Shown here one piece after another: positions 13,050-24,845 of a stretch of DNA of 64,000 bases; within the stretch, counting starts at the first letter, position 1, and every line of letters begins with the position of its first letter. A program made the translations under genes and the position numbers. The notes under the pieces were generated by a model. The model did not search any database and was not told the origin of the DNA. It saw only the letters and a program-made list of their open reading frames with translations. Origin of the DNA: Styela clava (taxonomy: Eukaryota > Chordata > Ascidiacea > Stolidobranchia > Styelidae); assembly GCF_964204865.1 (NCBI RefSeq), contig NC_135258.1, positions 16,111,001 to 16,175,000 on the forward strand, written 5' to 3'.

Positions 13050-16000
13050 TTGTGACGTCGCAGTGGCGTAATTTTTGGATGACGAAGTCAGGTGAGGGTC
13101 AGGAATGATATATGCAAAAATTGTTACGCTAAGTTAACTAGAAGTTATTGAGGTAAGAAACTACACCCATAGCGGACACACAGGCGTATTTAACACGATT
13201 GCATTATGGTCGCTATTATTAGGCAAGCTCTATTTCGTTATTGTGAATTCGCGTTGACGTAATTTTTGGATGACGAAGTCAGGGCAGGGTCAGGAATGAT
13301 ATATGCAAAAATTGTTACGCTAAGTTAACTAGAAGTTATTGAGGTAGGAAACTACATCCATAGGTGCCATTACGAATAACGTCGCTATTATTGGGCAAGC
13401 TCTATTTCGTTATTGTGACGTTGCAGTGACGTAATTATTGGATGACGAAGTCGGGTGAGGGTCAGGAATATTATATACAAAAATTGTTACGCTAAGCCTA
13501 ATAGAAGTTATCGAGGTACGAAACTACACCCATAGCGGACACACAGGCGTATTTATCACGATTGCATTATGGTCGCTATTATTAGGCAAGCTCTATTTCG
13601 TTATTGTGAATCCGCATTGACGTAATCTTTGGATGACGAAGTCAAGGCAGGGTCAGGAATGATATATGCAAAAATTGTTACGCTAAGTTAACTAGAAGTT
13701 ATTGAGGTAAGAAACTACACCCATAGCGGACACACAGGCGTATTTAACACGATTGCATTATGGTCGCTATTATTAGGCAAGCTCTATTTCGTTATTGTGA
13801 ATTCGCGTTGACGTAATTTTTGGATGACGAAGTCAGGGCAGGGTCAGGAATGATATATGCAAAAATTGTTACGCTAAGTTAACTAGAAGTTATTGAGGTA
13901 GGAAACTACATCCATAGGTGCCATTACGAATAACGTCGCTATTATTGGGCAAGCTCTATTTCGTTATTGTGACGTTGCAGTGACGTAATTATTGGATGAC
14001 GAAGTCGGGTGAGGGTCAGGAATATTATATACAAAAATTGTTACGCTAAGCCTAATAGAAGTTATCGAGGTACGAAACTACACCCATAGCGGACACACAG
14101 GCGTATTTATCACGATTGCATTATGGTCGCTATTATTAGGCAAGCTCTATTTCGTTATTGTGAATCCGCATTGACGTAATCTTTGGATGACGAAGTCAAG
14201 GCAGGGTCAGGAATGATATATGCAAAAATTGTTACGCTAAGTTAACTAGAAGTTATTGAGGTAAGAAACTACACCCATAGCGGACACACAGGCGTATTTA
14301 ACACGATTGCATTATGGTCGCTATTATTAGGCAAGCTCTATTTCGTTATTGTGAATTCGCATTGACGTAATTTTTGGATGACGAAGTCAGGGCAGGGTCA
14401 GGAATGATATATGCAAAAATTGTTACGCTAAGTTAACTAGAAGTTATTGAGGTAGGAAACTACATCCATAGGTGCCATTACGAATAACGTCGCTATTATT
14501 GGGCAAGCTCTATTTCGTTATTGTGACGTTGCAGTGACGTAATTATTGGATGACGAAGTCGGGTGAGGGTCAGGAATATTATATACAAAAATTGTTACGC
14601 TAAGCCTAATAGAAGTTATTGAGGTACGAAACTACACCCATAGCGGACACACAGGCGTATTTATCACGATTGCATTATGGTCGCTATTATTAGGCAAGCT
14701 CTATTTCGTTATTGTGAATTCGCATTGACGTAATCTTTGGATGACGAAGTCAGGGCAGGGTCAGGAATGATATATGCAAAAATTGTTACGCTAAGTTAAC
14801 TAGAAGTTATTGAGGTAGGAAACTACATCCATCGGTGTCATTACTAGTAATCGTCGCTATCATTGGGCAAGCGTTATTTCGTGATTGTGACGTTGCAGTG
14901 GCGTAATTTTTGGATGACGAAGTCAGGTGAGGGTCAGGAATGATATATGCAAAAATTGTTACGCTAAGTTAACTAGAAGTTATTGAGGTAAGAAACTACA
15001 CTCATAGGGACACACAGGCGTATTTATCACGATTGCATTATGGTCGCTATTATTAGGCAAGCTCTATTTCGTTATTGTGAATTCGCATTGACGTAATTTT
15101 TGGATGACGAAGTCAGGGCAGGGTCAGGAATGATATATGCAAAAATTGTTACGCTAAGTTAACTAGAAGTTATTGAGGTAAGAAACTACACTCATAGGGA
15201 CACACAGGCGTATTTATCACGATTGCATTATGGTCGCTATTATTAGGCAAGCTCTATTTCGTTATTGTGAATTCGCATTGACGTAATTTTTGGATGACGA
15301 AGTCAGGGCAGGGTCAGGAATGATATATGCAAAAATTGTTACGCTAAGTTAACTAGAAGTTATTGAGGTAGGAAACTACATACATAGGTGCCATTACGAA
15401 TAACGTCGCTATTATTGGGCAAGCTCTATTTTGTTATTGTGGCGTTGCAGTGACGTAATTTTTGGATGACGAAGTCAGGTGAGGGTCAGGAATGATATAT
15501 GCAAAAATTGTTACGCTAAGCCTAATAGAAGTTATTGAGGTACGAAACTACACCCACAGCGGACACACAGGCGTATTTATCACGATTGCATTATGGTCGC
15601 TATTATTAGGCAAGCTCTATTTCGTTATTGTGAATTCGCATTGACGTAATTTTTGGATGACGAAGTCAGGGCAGGGTCAGGAATATTATATGCAAAAATT
15701 GTTACGCTAAGTTAACTAGAAGTGATTGAGGTACGAAATTACATCCATCGGTGTCATTACTAGTAATCGTCGCTATCATTGGGCAAGCGTTATTTCGTGA
15801 TTGTGACGTTGCAGTGGCGTAATTTTTGGATGACGAAGTCAGGTGAGGGTCAGGAATGATATATGCAAAAATTGTTACGCTAAGTTAACTAGAAGTTATT
15901 GAGGTAAGAAACTACACTCATAGGGACACACAGGCGTATTTATCACGATTGCATTATGGTCGCTATTATTAGGCAAGCTCTATTTCGTTATTGTGAATTC

Positions 16001-18830
16001 GCATTGACGTAATTTTTGGATGACGAAGTCAGGGCAGGGTCAGGAATGATATATGCAAAAATTGTTACGCTAAGTTAACTAGAAGTTATTGAGGTAGGAA
16101 ACTACATACATAGGTGCCATTACGAATAACGTCGCTATTATTGGGCAAGCTCTATTTCGTTATTGTGACGTTGCAGTGACGTAATTATTGGATGACGAAG
16201 TCGGGTGAGGGTCAGGAATATTATATACAAAAATTGTTACGCTAAGCCTAATAGAAGTTATTGAGGTACGAAACTACACCCATAGCGGACACACAGGCGT
16301 ATTTATCACGATTGCATTATGGTCGCTATTATTAGGCAAGCTCTATTTCGTTATTGTGAATTCGCATTGACGTAATCTTTGGATGACGAAGTCAGGGCAG
16401 GGTCAGGAATGATATATGCAAAAATTGTTACGCTAAGTTAACTAGAAGTTATTGAGGTAGGAAACTACATCCATCGGTGTCATTACTAGTAATCGTCGCT
16501 ATCATTGGGCAAGCGTTATTTCGTGATTGTGACGTTGCAGTGGCGTAATTTTTGGATGACGAAGTCAGGTGAGGGTCAGGAATGATATATGCAAAAATTG
16601 TTACGCTAAGTTAACTAGAAGTTATTGAGGTAAGAAACTACACTCATAGGGACACACAGGCGTATTTATCACGATTGCATTATGGTCGCTATTATTAGGC
16701 AAGCTCTATTTCGTTATTGTGAATTCGCATTGACGTAATTTTTGGATGACGAAGTCAGGGCAGGGTCAGGAATATTATATGCAAAAATTGTTACGCTAAG
16801 TTAACTAGAAGTTATTGAGGTAGGAAACTACATCCATCGGTGTCATTACTAGTAATCGTCGCTATCATTGGGCAAGCGTTATTTCGTGATTGTGACGTTG
16901 CAGTGGCGTAATTTTTGGATGACGAAGTCAGGTGAGGGTCAGGAATGATATATGCAAAAATTGTTACGCTAAGTTAACTAGAAGTTATTGAGGTAAGAAA
17001 CTACACTCATAGGGACACACAGGCGTATTTATCACGATTGCATTATGGTCGCTATTATTAGGCAAGCTCTATTTCGTTATTGTGAATTCGCATTGACGTA
17101 ATTTTTGGATGACGAAGTCAGGGCAGGGTCAGGAATGATATATGCAAAAATTGTTACGCTAAGTTAACTAGAAGTTATTGAGGGTGGAAACTACATACAT
17201 AGGTGCCATTACGAATAACGTCGCTATTATTGGGCAAGCTCTATTTTGTTATTGTGGCGTTGCAGTGACGTAATTTTTGGATGACGAAGTCAGTTGAGGG
17301 TCAGGAATGATATATGCAAAAATTGTTACGCTAAGCCTAATAGAAGTTATTGAGGTACGAAACTACACCCACAGCGGACACACAGGCGTATTTATCACGA
17401 TTGCATTATGGTCGCTATTATTAGGCAAGCTCTATTTCGTTATTGTGAATTCGCATTGACGTAATTTTTGGATGACGAAGTCAGGGCAGGGTCAGGAATA
17501 TTATATGCAAAAATTGTTACGCTAAGTTAACTAGAAGTGATTGAGGTACGAAATTACATCCATCGGTGTCATTACTAGTAATCGTCGCTATCATTGGGCA
17601 AGCGTTATTTCGTGATTGTGACGTTGCAGTGGCGTAATTTTTGGATGACAAAGTCAGGTGAGGGTCAGGAATGATATATGCAAAAATTGTTACGCTAAGT
17701 TAACTAGAAGTTATTGAGGTAAGAAACTACACTCATAGGGACACACAGGCGTATTTATCACGATTGCATTATGGTCGCTATTATTAGGCAAGCTCTATTT
17801 CGTTATTGTGAATTCGCATTGACGTAATTTTTGGATGACGAAGTCAGGGCAGGGTCAGGAATGATATATGCAAAAATTGTTACGCTAAGTTAACTAGAAG
17901 TTATTGAGGTAGGAAACTACATACATAGGTGCCATTACGAATAACGTCGCTATTATTGGGCAAGCTCTATTTTGTTATTGTGGCGTTGCAGTGACGTAAT
18001 TTTTGGATGACGAAGTCAGGTGAGGGTCAGGAATGATATATGCAAAAATTGTTACGCTAAGCCTAATAGAAGTTATTGAGGTACGAAACTACACCCACAG
18101 CGGACACACAGGCGTATTTATCACGATTGCATTATGGTCGCTATTATTAGGCAAGCTCTATTTCGTTATTGTGAATTCGCATTGACGTAATTTTTGGATG
18201 ACGAAGTCAGGGCAGGGTCAGGAATATTATATGCAAAAATTGTTACGCTAAGTTAACTAGAAGTGATTGAGGTACGAAATTACATCCATCGGTGTCATTA
18301 CTAGTAATCGTCGCTATCATTGGGCAAGCGTTATTTCGTGATTGTGACGTTGCAGTGGCGTAATTTTTGGATGACGAAGTCAGGTGAGGGTCAGGAATGA
18401 TATATGCAAAAATTGTTACGCTAAGTTAACTAGAAGTTATTGAGGTAAGAAACTACACTCATAGGGACACACAGGCGTATTTATCACGATTGCATTATGG
18501 TCGCTATTATTAGGCAAGCTCTATTTCGTTATTGTGAATTCGCATTGACGTAATTTTTGGATGACGAAGTCAGGGCAGGGTCAGGAATGATATATGCAAA
18601 AATTGTTATGCTAAGTTAACTAGAAGTTATTGAGGTAGGAAACTACATACATAGGTGCCATTACGAATAACGTCGCTATTATTGGGCAAGCTCTATTTTG
18701 TTATTGTGGCGTTGCAGTGACGTAATTTTTGGATGACGAAGTCAGGTGTGGGTCAGGAATGATATATGCAAAAATTGTTACGCTAAGCCTAATAGAAGTT
18801 ATTGAGGTAAGAAACTACATCCATTGCGCT
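13050..18830 (-). repeat. Right satellite array, 32 anchor sites with higher-order repeats
   Basis: The anchor TATGC or TATAC immediately before AAAAATTGTTACGC recurs 32 times from 13111 to 18765. Successive steps are only 172, 173, 190 or 191 bp. The long unit carries GGACACACAGGCGTATTTA and the short units carry either GGTGCCATTACGAATAACG or GGTGTCATTACTAGTAATCG. From 13111 to 14773 a 191+172+191 triplet (554 bp) is repeated three times almost without change. From 15136 a four-unit block of 190+172+191+173 (726 bp) is repeated as two full copies to 16588, then after one partial block again from 16951 to 18403, with a trailing partial copy. Near-identity of blocks points to recent unequal exchange or gene conversion. 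Confidence 0.95.
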
Positions 18831-18834
18831 AAGG

Positions 18835-19100
18835 CAAATTAATATGTCGGTTTCTGCTTGTCTAAAGCCTTGCATAGAGTGAAAACATTCAATGTCCTAT
18901 TAATAAAATGTGGCACATCTGGATATTAAATAACAAGTCTTTATGTCTGCGGTACCCAACCTCAATCATCGCGTGAATTAAATGTTCTTTCTGTTTGTCT
19001 AAAGCCTTGCTTAGAGCGGTATCGTATATCACCATATTAATAGATCGTAGCACAATACATGATCTATTGCTGAACATAAGTAACAAGTCTTTATGTGTGT
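18835..19100 (-). repeat. 150-bp repeat units of the right arm, outer copies
   Basis: Units with CTGCTTGTCTAAAGCCTTGC, followed by AACAAGTCTTTATGT, match the left-arm repeat in reverse complement. They sit between the satellite array and the right terminal repeat, mirroring the left arm order. Confidence 0.75.
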
Positions 19101-19466
19101 GTATAACGCTCTATTAGATTGTAGCATGATACATGAGCTATTGCTGGACAGAAATTGGTCAGAATGGGATATCGTGAACGTTCTTTGGCGACAATTTAGT
19201 CGCTTGTGATCGTTGTTTATTTTGAGCTCTGCACAACGACCCCGATAAGAGAGAGGTCGCTGACGTATTGAGTTTGTTGACATACTCGTAGGCGCCATTA
19301 CGGGTGACCGTCGCTATATTTTGGCAAGCTGTATTTCGTTATTGTGACGTCGCAGTGACGTAATTTTTTAGATGACGTCATCAGGTGGGGGCCAGGAATC
19401 ATATATCCAAAAATTGTTACGCCACGCCCACTAGAAGTTATTCAGGTAAGAAAGTACATGAGACCC
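19101..19466 (-). repeat. Right terminal inverted repeat of the 13.3-kb element
   Basis: Reverse complement of 6152-6518 with only scattered substitutions and a one-base length difference near 19369. It ends with GAGACCC at 19466, next to the target duplication. Confidence 0.88.
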
Positions 19467-19475
19467 GTGTTCCTC

Positions 19476-20057
19476 AGCCTTTTTTTTATCGTGGTATACC
19501 GGTACCGGTACCTTTTGCAATCTTTCACGAACTTTGTATACCTTACAAAGGCTGACGGACAACTCGACTACACAGACAACTCACCAGAGACAACTCGACT
19601 ACCGGTACGGTACGTCTTTTCGCATTTTCTACGGCGGTGTTTTAGATCTATAGAAATGTGATTTTGATATTTTTAGGGCTCAAATGTCGAGAAAAATACA
19701 TAAATATTCTCTCCATTTTTATTTGTGGATGTGGCTTATTTTGATCACATTATATAAATACAAATACAGTCTACAGACAAAATTGGAGTAACGCTAGCGA
19801 AATAAGACTGTTAGATAGATAGTTTATTTCGAAAACTCCATAACAAACATAAATTAAAAATGGAGAATTCTGGAGGGCAAGCAAAACCTAAAAAAAAGTT
19901 TAAAACATGAGAAGTATTCACGTGTCCGCCCACCAGCACGCACACAAAAACACAAGCCCAATTAAATGAGGCTTGGGCCAAACTTGACAAACAAAATACA
20001 CGATAGTATTAAACTTTCGGGCTGTTGACTTATAGGACTGTGTGCGTTTAAATTTTC
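19476..20057. repeat. Spacer with one copy of a dispersed repeat
   Basis: About 19812-19945 has TTTATTTCGA, a CTCCATAA box, GAGGGCAAGCAAAACCT and AAGTTTAAAAC. The same order returns at 21776-21985 and in reverse complement at about 44335-44425, so it is a dispersed family of unknown class. The remainder shows KpnI-like GGTACC clusters at 19500-19605 but no gene. Confidence 0.55.
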
Positions 20058-21561
20058 GAACTTTATGAGGAGGGTTGGTAGCATAAAAGTCATATTGGGG
20101 ATGGCAAAATAGGGATGGCGAAATACGGTCGAAAGGTGGCAGATTAGGGATGGCGAAATAGGGACGAAAAGACAAATTGGGGATGGCAAAATGCGGTCGA
20201 AGCGTGGCAGATTAGGGATGGCGAAATACGGTCGAATGGTGGCAGATTAGGGATGGCAAAATGCGGTCGATGGCTGTCAGTTTTTGCCAAATCGACTGTC
20301 ATAATGCGCTGTTTAGTATACAGATAACAATAAACAATTGCCTCAAAATTACAAAGAAATATGGCCAAAGTGTATAGATTTGGGGCTGATGAAATGGATT
20401 AGTACCTGTCAAATTCGGGCTTGGAAAACACAGTCGATGAGTGTCAAAATGGGGTCGAAGCGTGGCAGAATAGGGATGGCGAAATGCGGTCGAAGCGTGG
20501 CAGATTAGGGATGGCAAAATGCGGTCGAAGCGTGGTGGCAGATTAGGAATGGCAAAATGCGGTCGAAGCGTGGTGGCAGATTAGGGATGACGAAATACGG
20601 TCGAAACGTGGCAGATTAGGGATGACAAAATGCGGTCGAAGCGTGGTGGCAGATTAGGGATGCCGAAATACGGTCGAAGCGTGGCAGGTTAGGGATGGCA
20701 AAATACGGTCGAAGCGTGACAGATTAGGAATGGCGAAATGCGGACGAAGCGTGTCAAATTGGGGGTGGCGAAATAGGGTCGATTCCTGTCAGGTTAGAGA
20801 TGATGAAATATGGTCGATGCGTGTCAGATTAAGGAGGGCGAAATAGGGCAGTGGGTTGACGGGTGTCATGTTAAGGATGGCGAAATGCGTGTCAGATTTG
20901 GAAACGAACATTGTCAAATTTAAGGAACTAATCTGATCAGTGTTTCACATTTTAAAATTCATTTAAAAGGTATTGTCCGATTTTACATCGTGTCTTTATT
21001 TTATGATTAATTTTAATGTTTTATATATTATTACATTTTTCTCATCAAGTCTTGAACATTTTTTTTATATCGTCGCCATCCCTAGTCTGCTCCACAATTC
21101 GACCGCATTTTGCCATCCCTAATCTGCCACTACGCTTCGACCGCATTTTGCCATCCCTAATCTGCCACCACGCTTCGACCGCATTTTGCCATCCCTAATC
21201 TGCCACCACGCTTCGACCGCATTTTGCGATCCCTAATTCTCAAACGTCGCCATCCCTAGTCTGCTCCACAATTCGACCGCATTTTGCCATCCCTAATCTG
21301 CCACTACGCTTCGACCGCATTTTGCCATCCCTAATCTGCCACCACGCTTCGACCGCATTTTGCCATCCCTAATCTGCCACCATTCGACCGCATTTCGCCA
21401 TCCCTAAATCTGCCACGCTTCGACCGCATTTCGCCATCCCCAATTTGACTTTTCGTCCCTATTTCGCCATCCCTAATCTGCCACATTTCGACCGTATTTC
21501 GCCATCCCTATTCTGCCATCCCCAATATGACTTTTATGCTACCACCACTATAGAACTTTAT
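20058..21561. mobile_element. Foldback element made of a ~40-bp minisatellite, with 9-bp target duplication
   Basis: A perfect direct repeat GAACTTTAT flanks the element at 20058-20066 and 21553-21561. The ends share GGTAGCATAAAAGTCATA in inverted orientation. The left arm (about 20090-20900) is a tandem array built around GGCAGATTAGGGATGGC, AAAATGCGG and TCGAAGCGT. The right arm (about 21070-21530) is the same array in reverse complement, and about 170 bp of unrelated AT-rich sequence lies between. The structure is a classic foldback element. No coding sequence is present; the long open frames in the arms are artefacts of the repeat. Confidence 0.85.
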
Positions 21562-22330
21562 TGGTATTAAACGTTTTGAATGAGCACCTTTAAATATATT
21601 AAAACCTTTATACTTCACAGTGACACTTGTCCGCCTCCCCTTACGAATACCAATGTTTATTTAAGGCTTAAATAAACATTAAATTTTAAGCACATATCTG
21701 ACATATTGTACTGCAATATCATCATGTAATCTAATAGGCTACCGCAGTCTGGCAGTGTCCACAAGTTAGTATAAGTATAAATTTATTTCGACTCCATAAT
21801 CAGCGTAACAATGAAATGATTGGTAAAAAAATAAATGAAACTGATTATGAAATCAGGAGAGCAAACAAAACCTTGGATAAGGTTTAAAACGTACAGAATG
21901 TATACAAGATGGAAGGTTTTGCCAAGAAGAAGTGGTACGTGTTCACTCACCTAAAATTATGGAAATATTCCACACACGCTCACACGCACCCACACACACA
22001 ACCATACAGAAGTTATAAATTACATACGGGTAGTTGAAAAAAATAAATAAATAAAAATTACTTGCCACACCATATTAATAAATTTATAACGTTTGCCACT
22101 GCCGAATTGATAGATTTTATAAATGGGAGTGAACAGTAGAGATAAACTTTTATGAAAAATATATTGCCAAGCTGATTACAATTGGAGTCAATTGCCAAAA
22201 ATGCCCAACCAAAGTTGCCAGAATTGGGTGCATGAAGAGGTGGGCTAGAGCTAGACCACTTCATTCCCCAAACTAGAGCCTATTATTGCCAAATTATAGT
22301 CCAGATTGTAATAAGTATTTAAAGGTACAA
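21562..22330. repeat. Spacer with a second copy of the dispersed repeat
   Basis: Bases 21776-21985 match 19812-19945 in the same orientation (GAGAGCAAACAAAACCT, AGGTTTAAAACG, then a CACACAC-rich tail). The rest is AT-rich with no gene. Confidence 0.5.
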
Positions 22331-22339
22331 GTAATAGTA

Positions 22340-22615
22340 TAAGTAATTATTGGACACGTAGTGGACATAACGATCGTTTCAATATTATGTTGTTCTTGTT
22401 CTTGTTATCCTTGTTGTTGTTCTTTGACACGTTTTTAAAAAGTCGCTTTTCTCTTCGAATACTGGACCAATTGCTTTGAAATTTTCAGTGGTTGAAGATA
22501 AAATTTTTCTCCAGAAGGCTATTACTTTTTTTTTCGCTATGACGTCATCAAAATTATTGCCATTGGGTGGCGCTACGTGTCCATATATTTGAGCATAGCT
22601 CTCTTGTTATAATTA
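22340..22615. repeat. Dispersed repeat beginning at an ATTGGACACGT box
   Basis: The left edge (ATTGGACACGT, then AGTGGACATAACGATCGTTT) recurs at 24647-24690. The block continues through a TATGACGTCATCAAAATTA word to GTGGCGCTACGTGTCC. This looks like a transposon fragment of unknown class, without coding capacity. Confidence 0.5.
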
Positions 22616-23250
22616 ATTGAGGTAGGACAACGGGGAATAGGAATATGCTGGTTACCAAGGTTATAAGTAAGGTTTTCTTCAATCTTAGATATTGACTTCT
22701 GCAAGGACAGAGGAATTAGGATTGTTATTTCACAGGATCATGACTTCATTTACTTAATGTAACACAATTGTTGTCAATTCAAATTTATTATAGATAAGAC
22801 ATCAGACTGGCAATTTTGATGATGAAGACACCCTTAATATTCAATAAGCTAGCCATTGAAAAAGTTATAAATTAGACTGACGGCCTTAGCGTCAACGGGA
22901 TTATTGTTCAACGCAAATCAATATTCAAACGAAGTACATGACAGCCGAAATCACCAACCCAACCACGTGACCGCATTAGCTATATAATTTGTGATGTAAC
23001 AATGTGCTCACGTCGGTTCTTCGCGTAAATGACGTTTTATATTTCATGTGCAGTGTGCATTACCAACTTTCATGACCTTTGACCGATGCCTGCCAGCAAC
23101 GTTTTTTCTGCTGTTTTAGGGGACGCTCGTGGAGAATGGTACGTCAGTTCGCGCGTTTACGTTTTATACTGGCTTTGACTGTTTGAAGAGCTCGCTGTGT
23201 GTTAGCTTTGCTTTAACAGTCTTTCTCAAATATAGATTGAATCCAGACTA
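22616..23250. other. Intergenic, nothing recognised
   Basis: No exon, RNA gene or complete repeat structure could be supported in this stretch. Confidence 0.35.
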
Positions 23251-23253
23251 GCT

Positions 23254-24232
23254 CAGGGTGGTCCAAGGTTGTCGGCTCCGGGGGCCACAAATTAATTTTT
23301 GCATTGTTTGCGGGCCACTGTAGTGCCAAGAGTAAGTAAACAGTTCAATACAAAACATATTACTTTTATTGCGCAAACGCATTGATCAGTATCTGTCATT
23401 TATCAAGCTAAAACCTGCAAAAGTCTTTCTATATCCACATATAGTGTAAGATTTCAAACTTATCATAACGGAAAAAGTGCTTCCGTGCTTTCGAACATTG
23501 ATAAGATTTTCAAAGCAAAATCTAACCTTTGGAAAATGCTCATTGCTCACAAGATTCTAAAATGTCGTTTAAAATTCAATTCTTTTGTTACCGACACAAC
23601 TTGCCGATACATCAAGCAAGCATTGTGGCATTTTCCCTCCCACGTCCAGGTAAAAATCTGTTTGAATTCGTCAGCTTTCTTTCCAAACTCATGTTTACAA
23701 AATAACTTACAGATAACTGCAGATTGATTGATTACCAAATCTGAGGTCTCTGAGGTAGAGAAGGGTAATTACTAAGTTTTCTGATATATAGGCAGCGTTT
23801 TTGTAATACTGTTGCTGTAAGGCTGGTTGCAAAAAACACCCGTCGTGAATTATATTGTTAGTCTATAAATATCTATTAATCTAAGTCTATGAATATTTAG
23901 TTATCAGGCATCCCAACCCAGGCTAATACGCATTCGGTATTTAGTTTTCTATGATGCCGAAAAAGTTGGAATATATTCCCGACCAAAACGATGGAAAGTC
24001 AGATAACAATTTAGACTGCCAAGCACATCATTCAACTTCGCTAGTTGCCACATCCAGCCATAACACTAGTCAACTCAGTGACATTAGTGATGTAACAATA
24101 TGTCAAAATAATTTTCTGGTTAATTTTGTGACAAAACAACACAAAATGCGATTTTTTTGTTACTCTAAAAACGCGACGTGGGCCACAGATAATAAAGCGG
24201 AGGGCCACATGTGGCCCGCGGGCCTGGGTTTG
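23254..24232. mobile_element. hAT-like element, diverged ends
   Basis: The left edge starts CAGGGTGGTCCAAGG and runs into CCGGGGGCCACAAATT. The right edge contains GTGGCCCGCGGGCCTGGGTT, which is the reverse complement of a typical CAGGGGTGGCCAAAC-type hAT end. Boundaries are approximate and no target duplication could be matched. An internal open frame near 23951 has no transposase similarity. Confidence 0.5.
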
Positions 24233-24640
24233 GCTCTATGGGATTCGTTTTCACTATGGATTTTGTGTGACGACGTCATTGAAATTAAAACTTGGAGAAA
24301 TTTGTAGATTGAAAACGATTTTTTTTGCATCCCTTCCAAACACTCAAAAGTAAATGTAAATCAAAAATATCATAAGCTCCTGCAGTTAAACGATTGGCCG
24401 ACTTCGTAATTTTCGAAATAAACTTTTGAGCACCAAGATATTACAAATATACACTCTATAATTTGGTTATACCTAGTGAGAAAATCTAGGATATACAACT
24501 GTAACTAATAGCATCACTCAATGTCCATGTTTATCCTTTTAGGTAATATTTACCTAGTCGCGCATGGCACGAAAAACGTGAACAACATCTTGTTTCTATG
24601 AAGGCAGCACTGTTCAATTTATAGACGTAAACGTTTTAAT
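24233..24640. other. Intergenic, nothing recognised
   Basis: AT-rich sequence without a supported gene or repeat. Confidence 0.35.
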
Positions 24641-24845
24641 GTATTTATTGGACACGTTTAGTGGACATAACGATCGTTTTGTTGTTATTACTTATCGATC
24701 TTAAGATCGGTAAGTATATTGATAGGTATTTGTCTGTATGTATGTCTGTCTGTTAGATGCACGCGATATCTCACGAAAGCGAGATTGAATCTGCTCCAGA
24801 TTTTGCATGTGCATTCATCTTATTCATATTCCACATAAAGGATAC
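24640..24845. repeat. Dispersed repeat, second family
   Basis: ATTGGACACGT is followed by a short palindrome (CTTATCGATCTTAAGATCGGTAAG), GTCTGT repeats and then CGCGATATCTCACGAAAGCG and a TTTTGCATGTGCATTCAT word. The latter part recurs at 37630-37740. Confidence 0.6.

Larger units (their letters stand above)
6143..19475. mobile_element. 13.3-kb composite inverted-repeat element (Mutator-like or foldback type) with satellite arms
   Basis: The element proper is 6152-19466. Both ends start GGGTCTCATGTACTTTC and stay inverted and nearly identical for about 370 bp (6152-6518 against 19101-19466). The 9-bp flanks GTGTTCTTC (6143-6151) and GTGTTCCTC (19467-19475) agree at 8 of 9 positions. Inside, both arms hold a roughly 150-bp repeat and then a 172-191 bp satellite in opposite orientation. 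A hairpin sequence at 8521-8617 has a diverged inverted partner at 10960-11035. The centre (about 8620-10950) has no recognisable gene. Long terminal repeats, subterminal tandem repeats and a 9-bp duplication fit a Mutator-like or foldback element. No transposase was found, so it would be non-autonomous. The superfamily is inferred; the architecture is seen directly. Confidence 0.85.

Noticed and set aside
13050..18830. CRISPR-like regular spacing of repeats
   Set aside because: The sequence is eukaryotic and the units are contiguous satellite monomers of 172-191 bp without unique spacers.
19918..21198. Several overlapping open frames with repeated Pro/His/Ser-rich peptides
   Set aside because: They are translations of the minisatellite arms of the foldback element, open only because the repeat unit lacks stops.
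23951..24307. 118-codon frame starting MMPKKLEYIPDQNDG
   Set aside because: It spans the inner part and right end of a hAT-like element and extends into the terminal repeat, so it is probably fortuitous.
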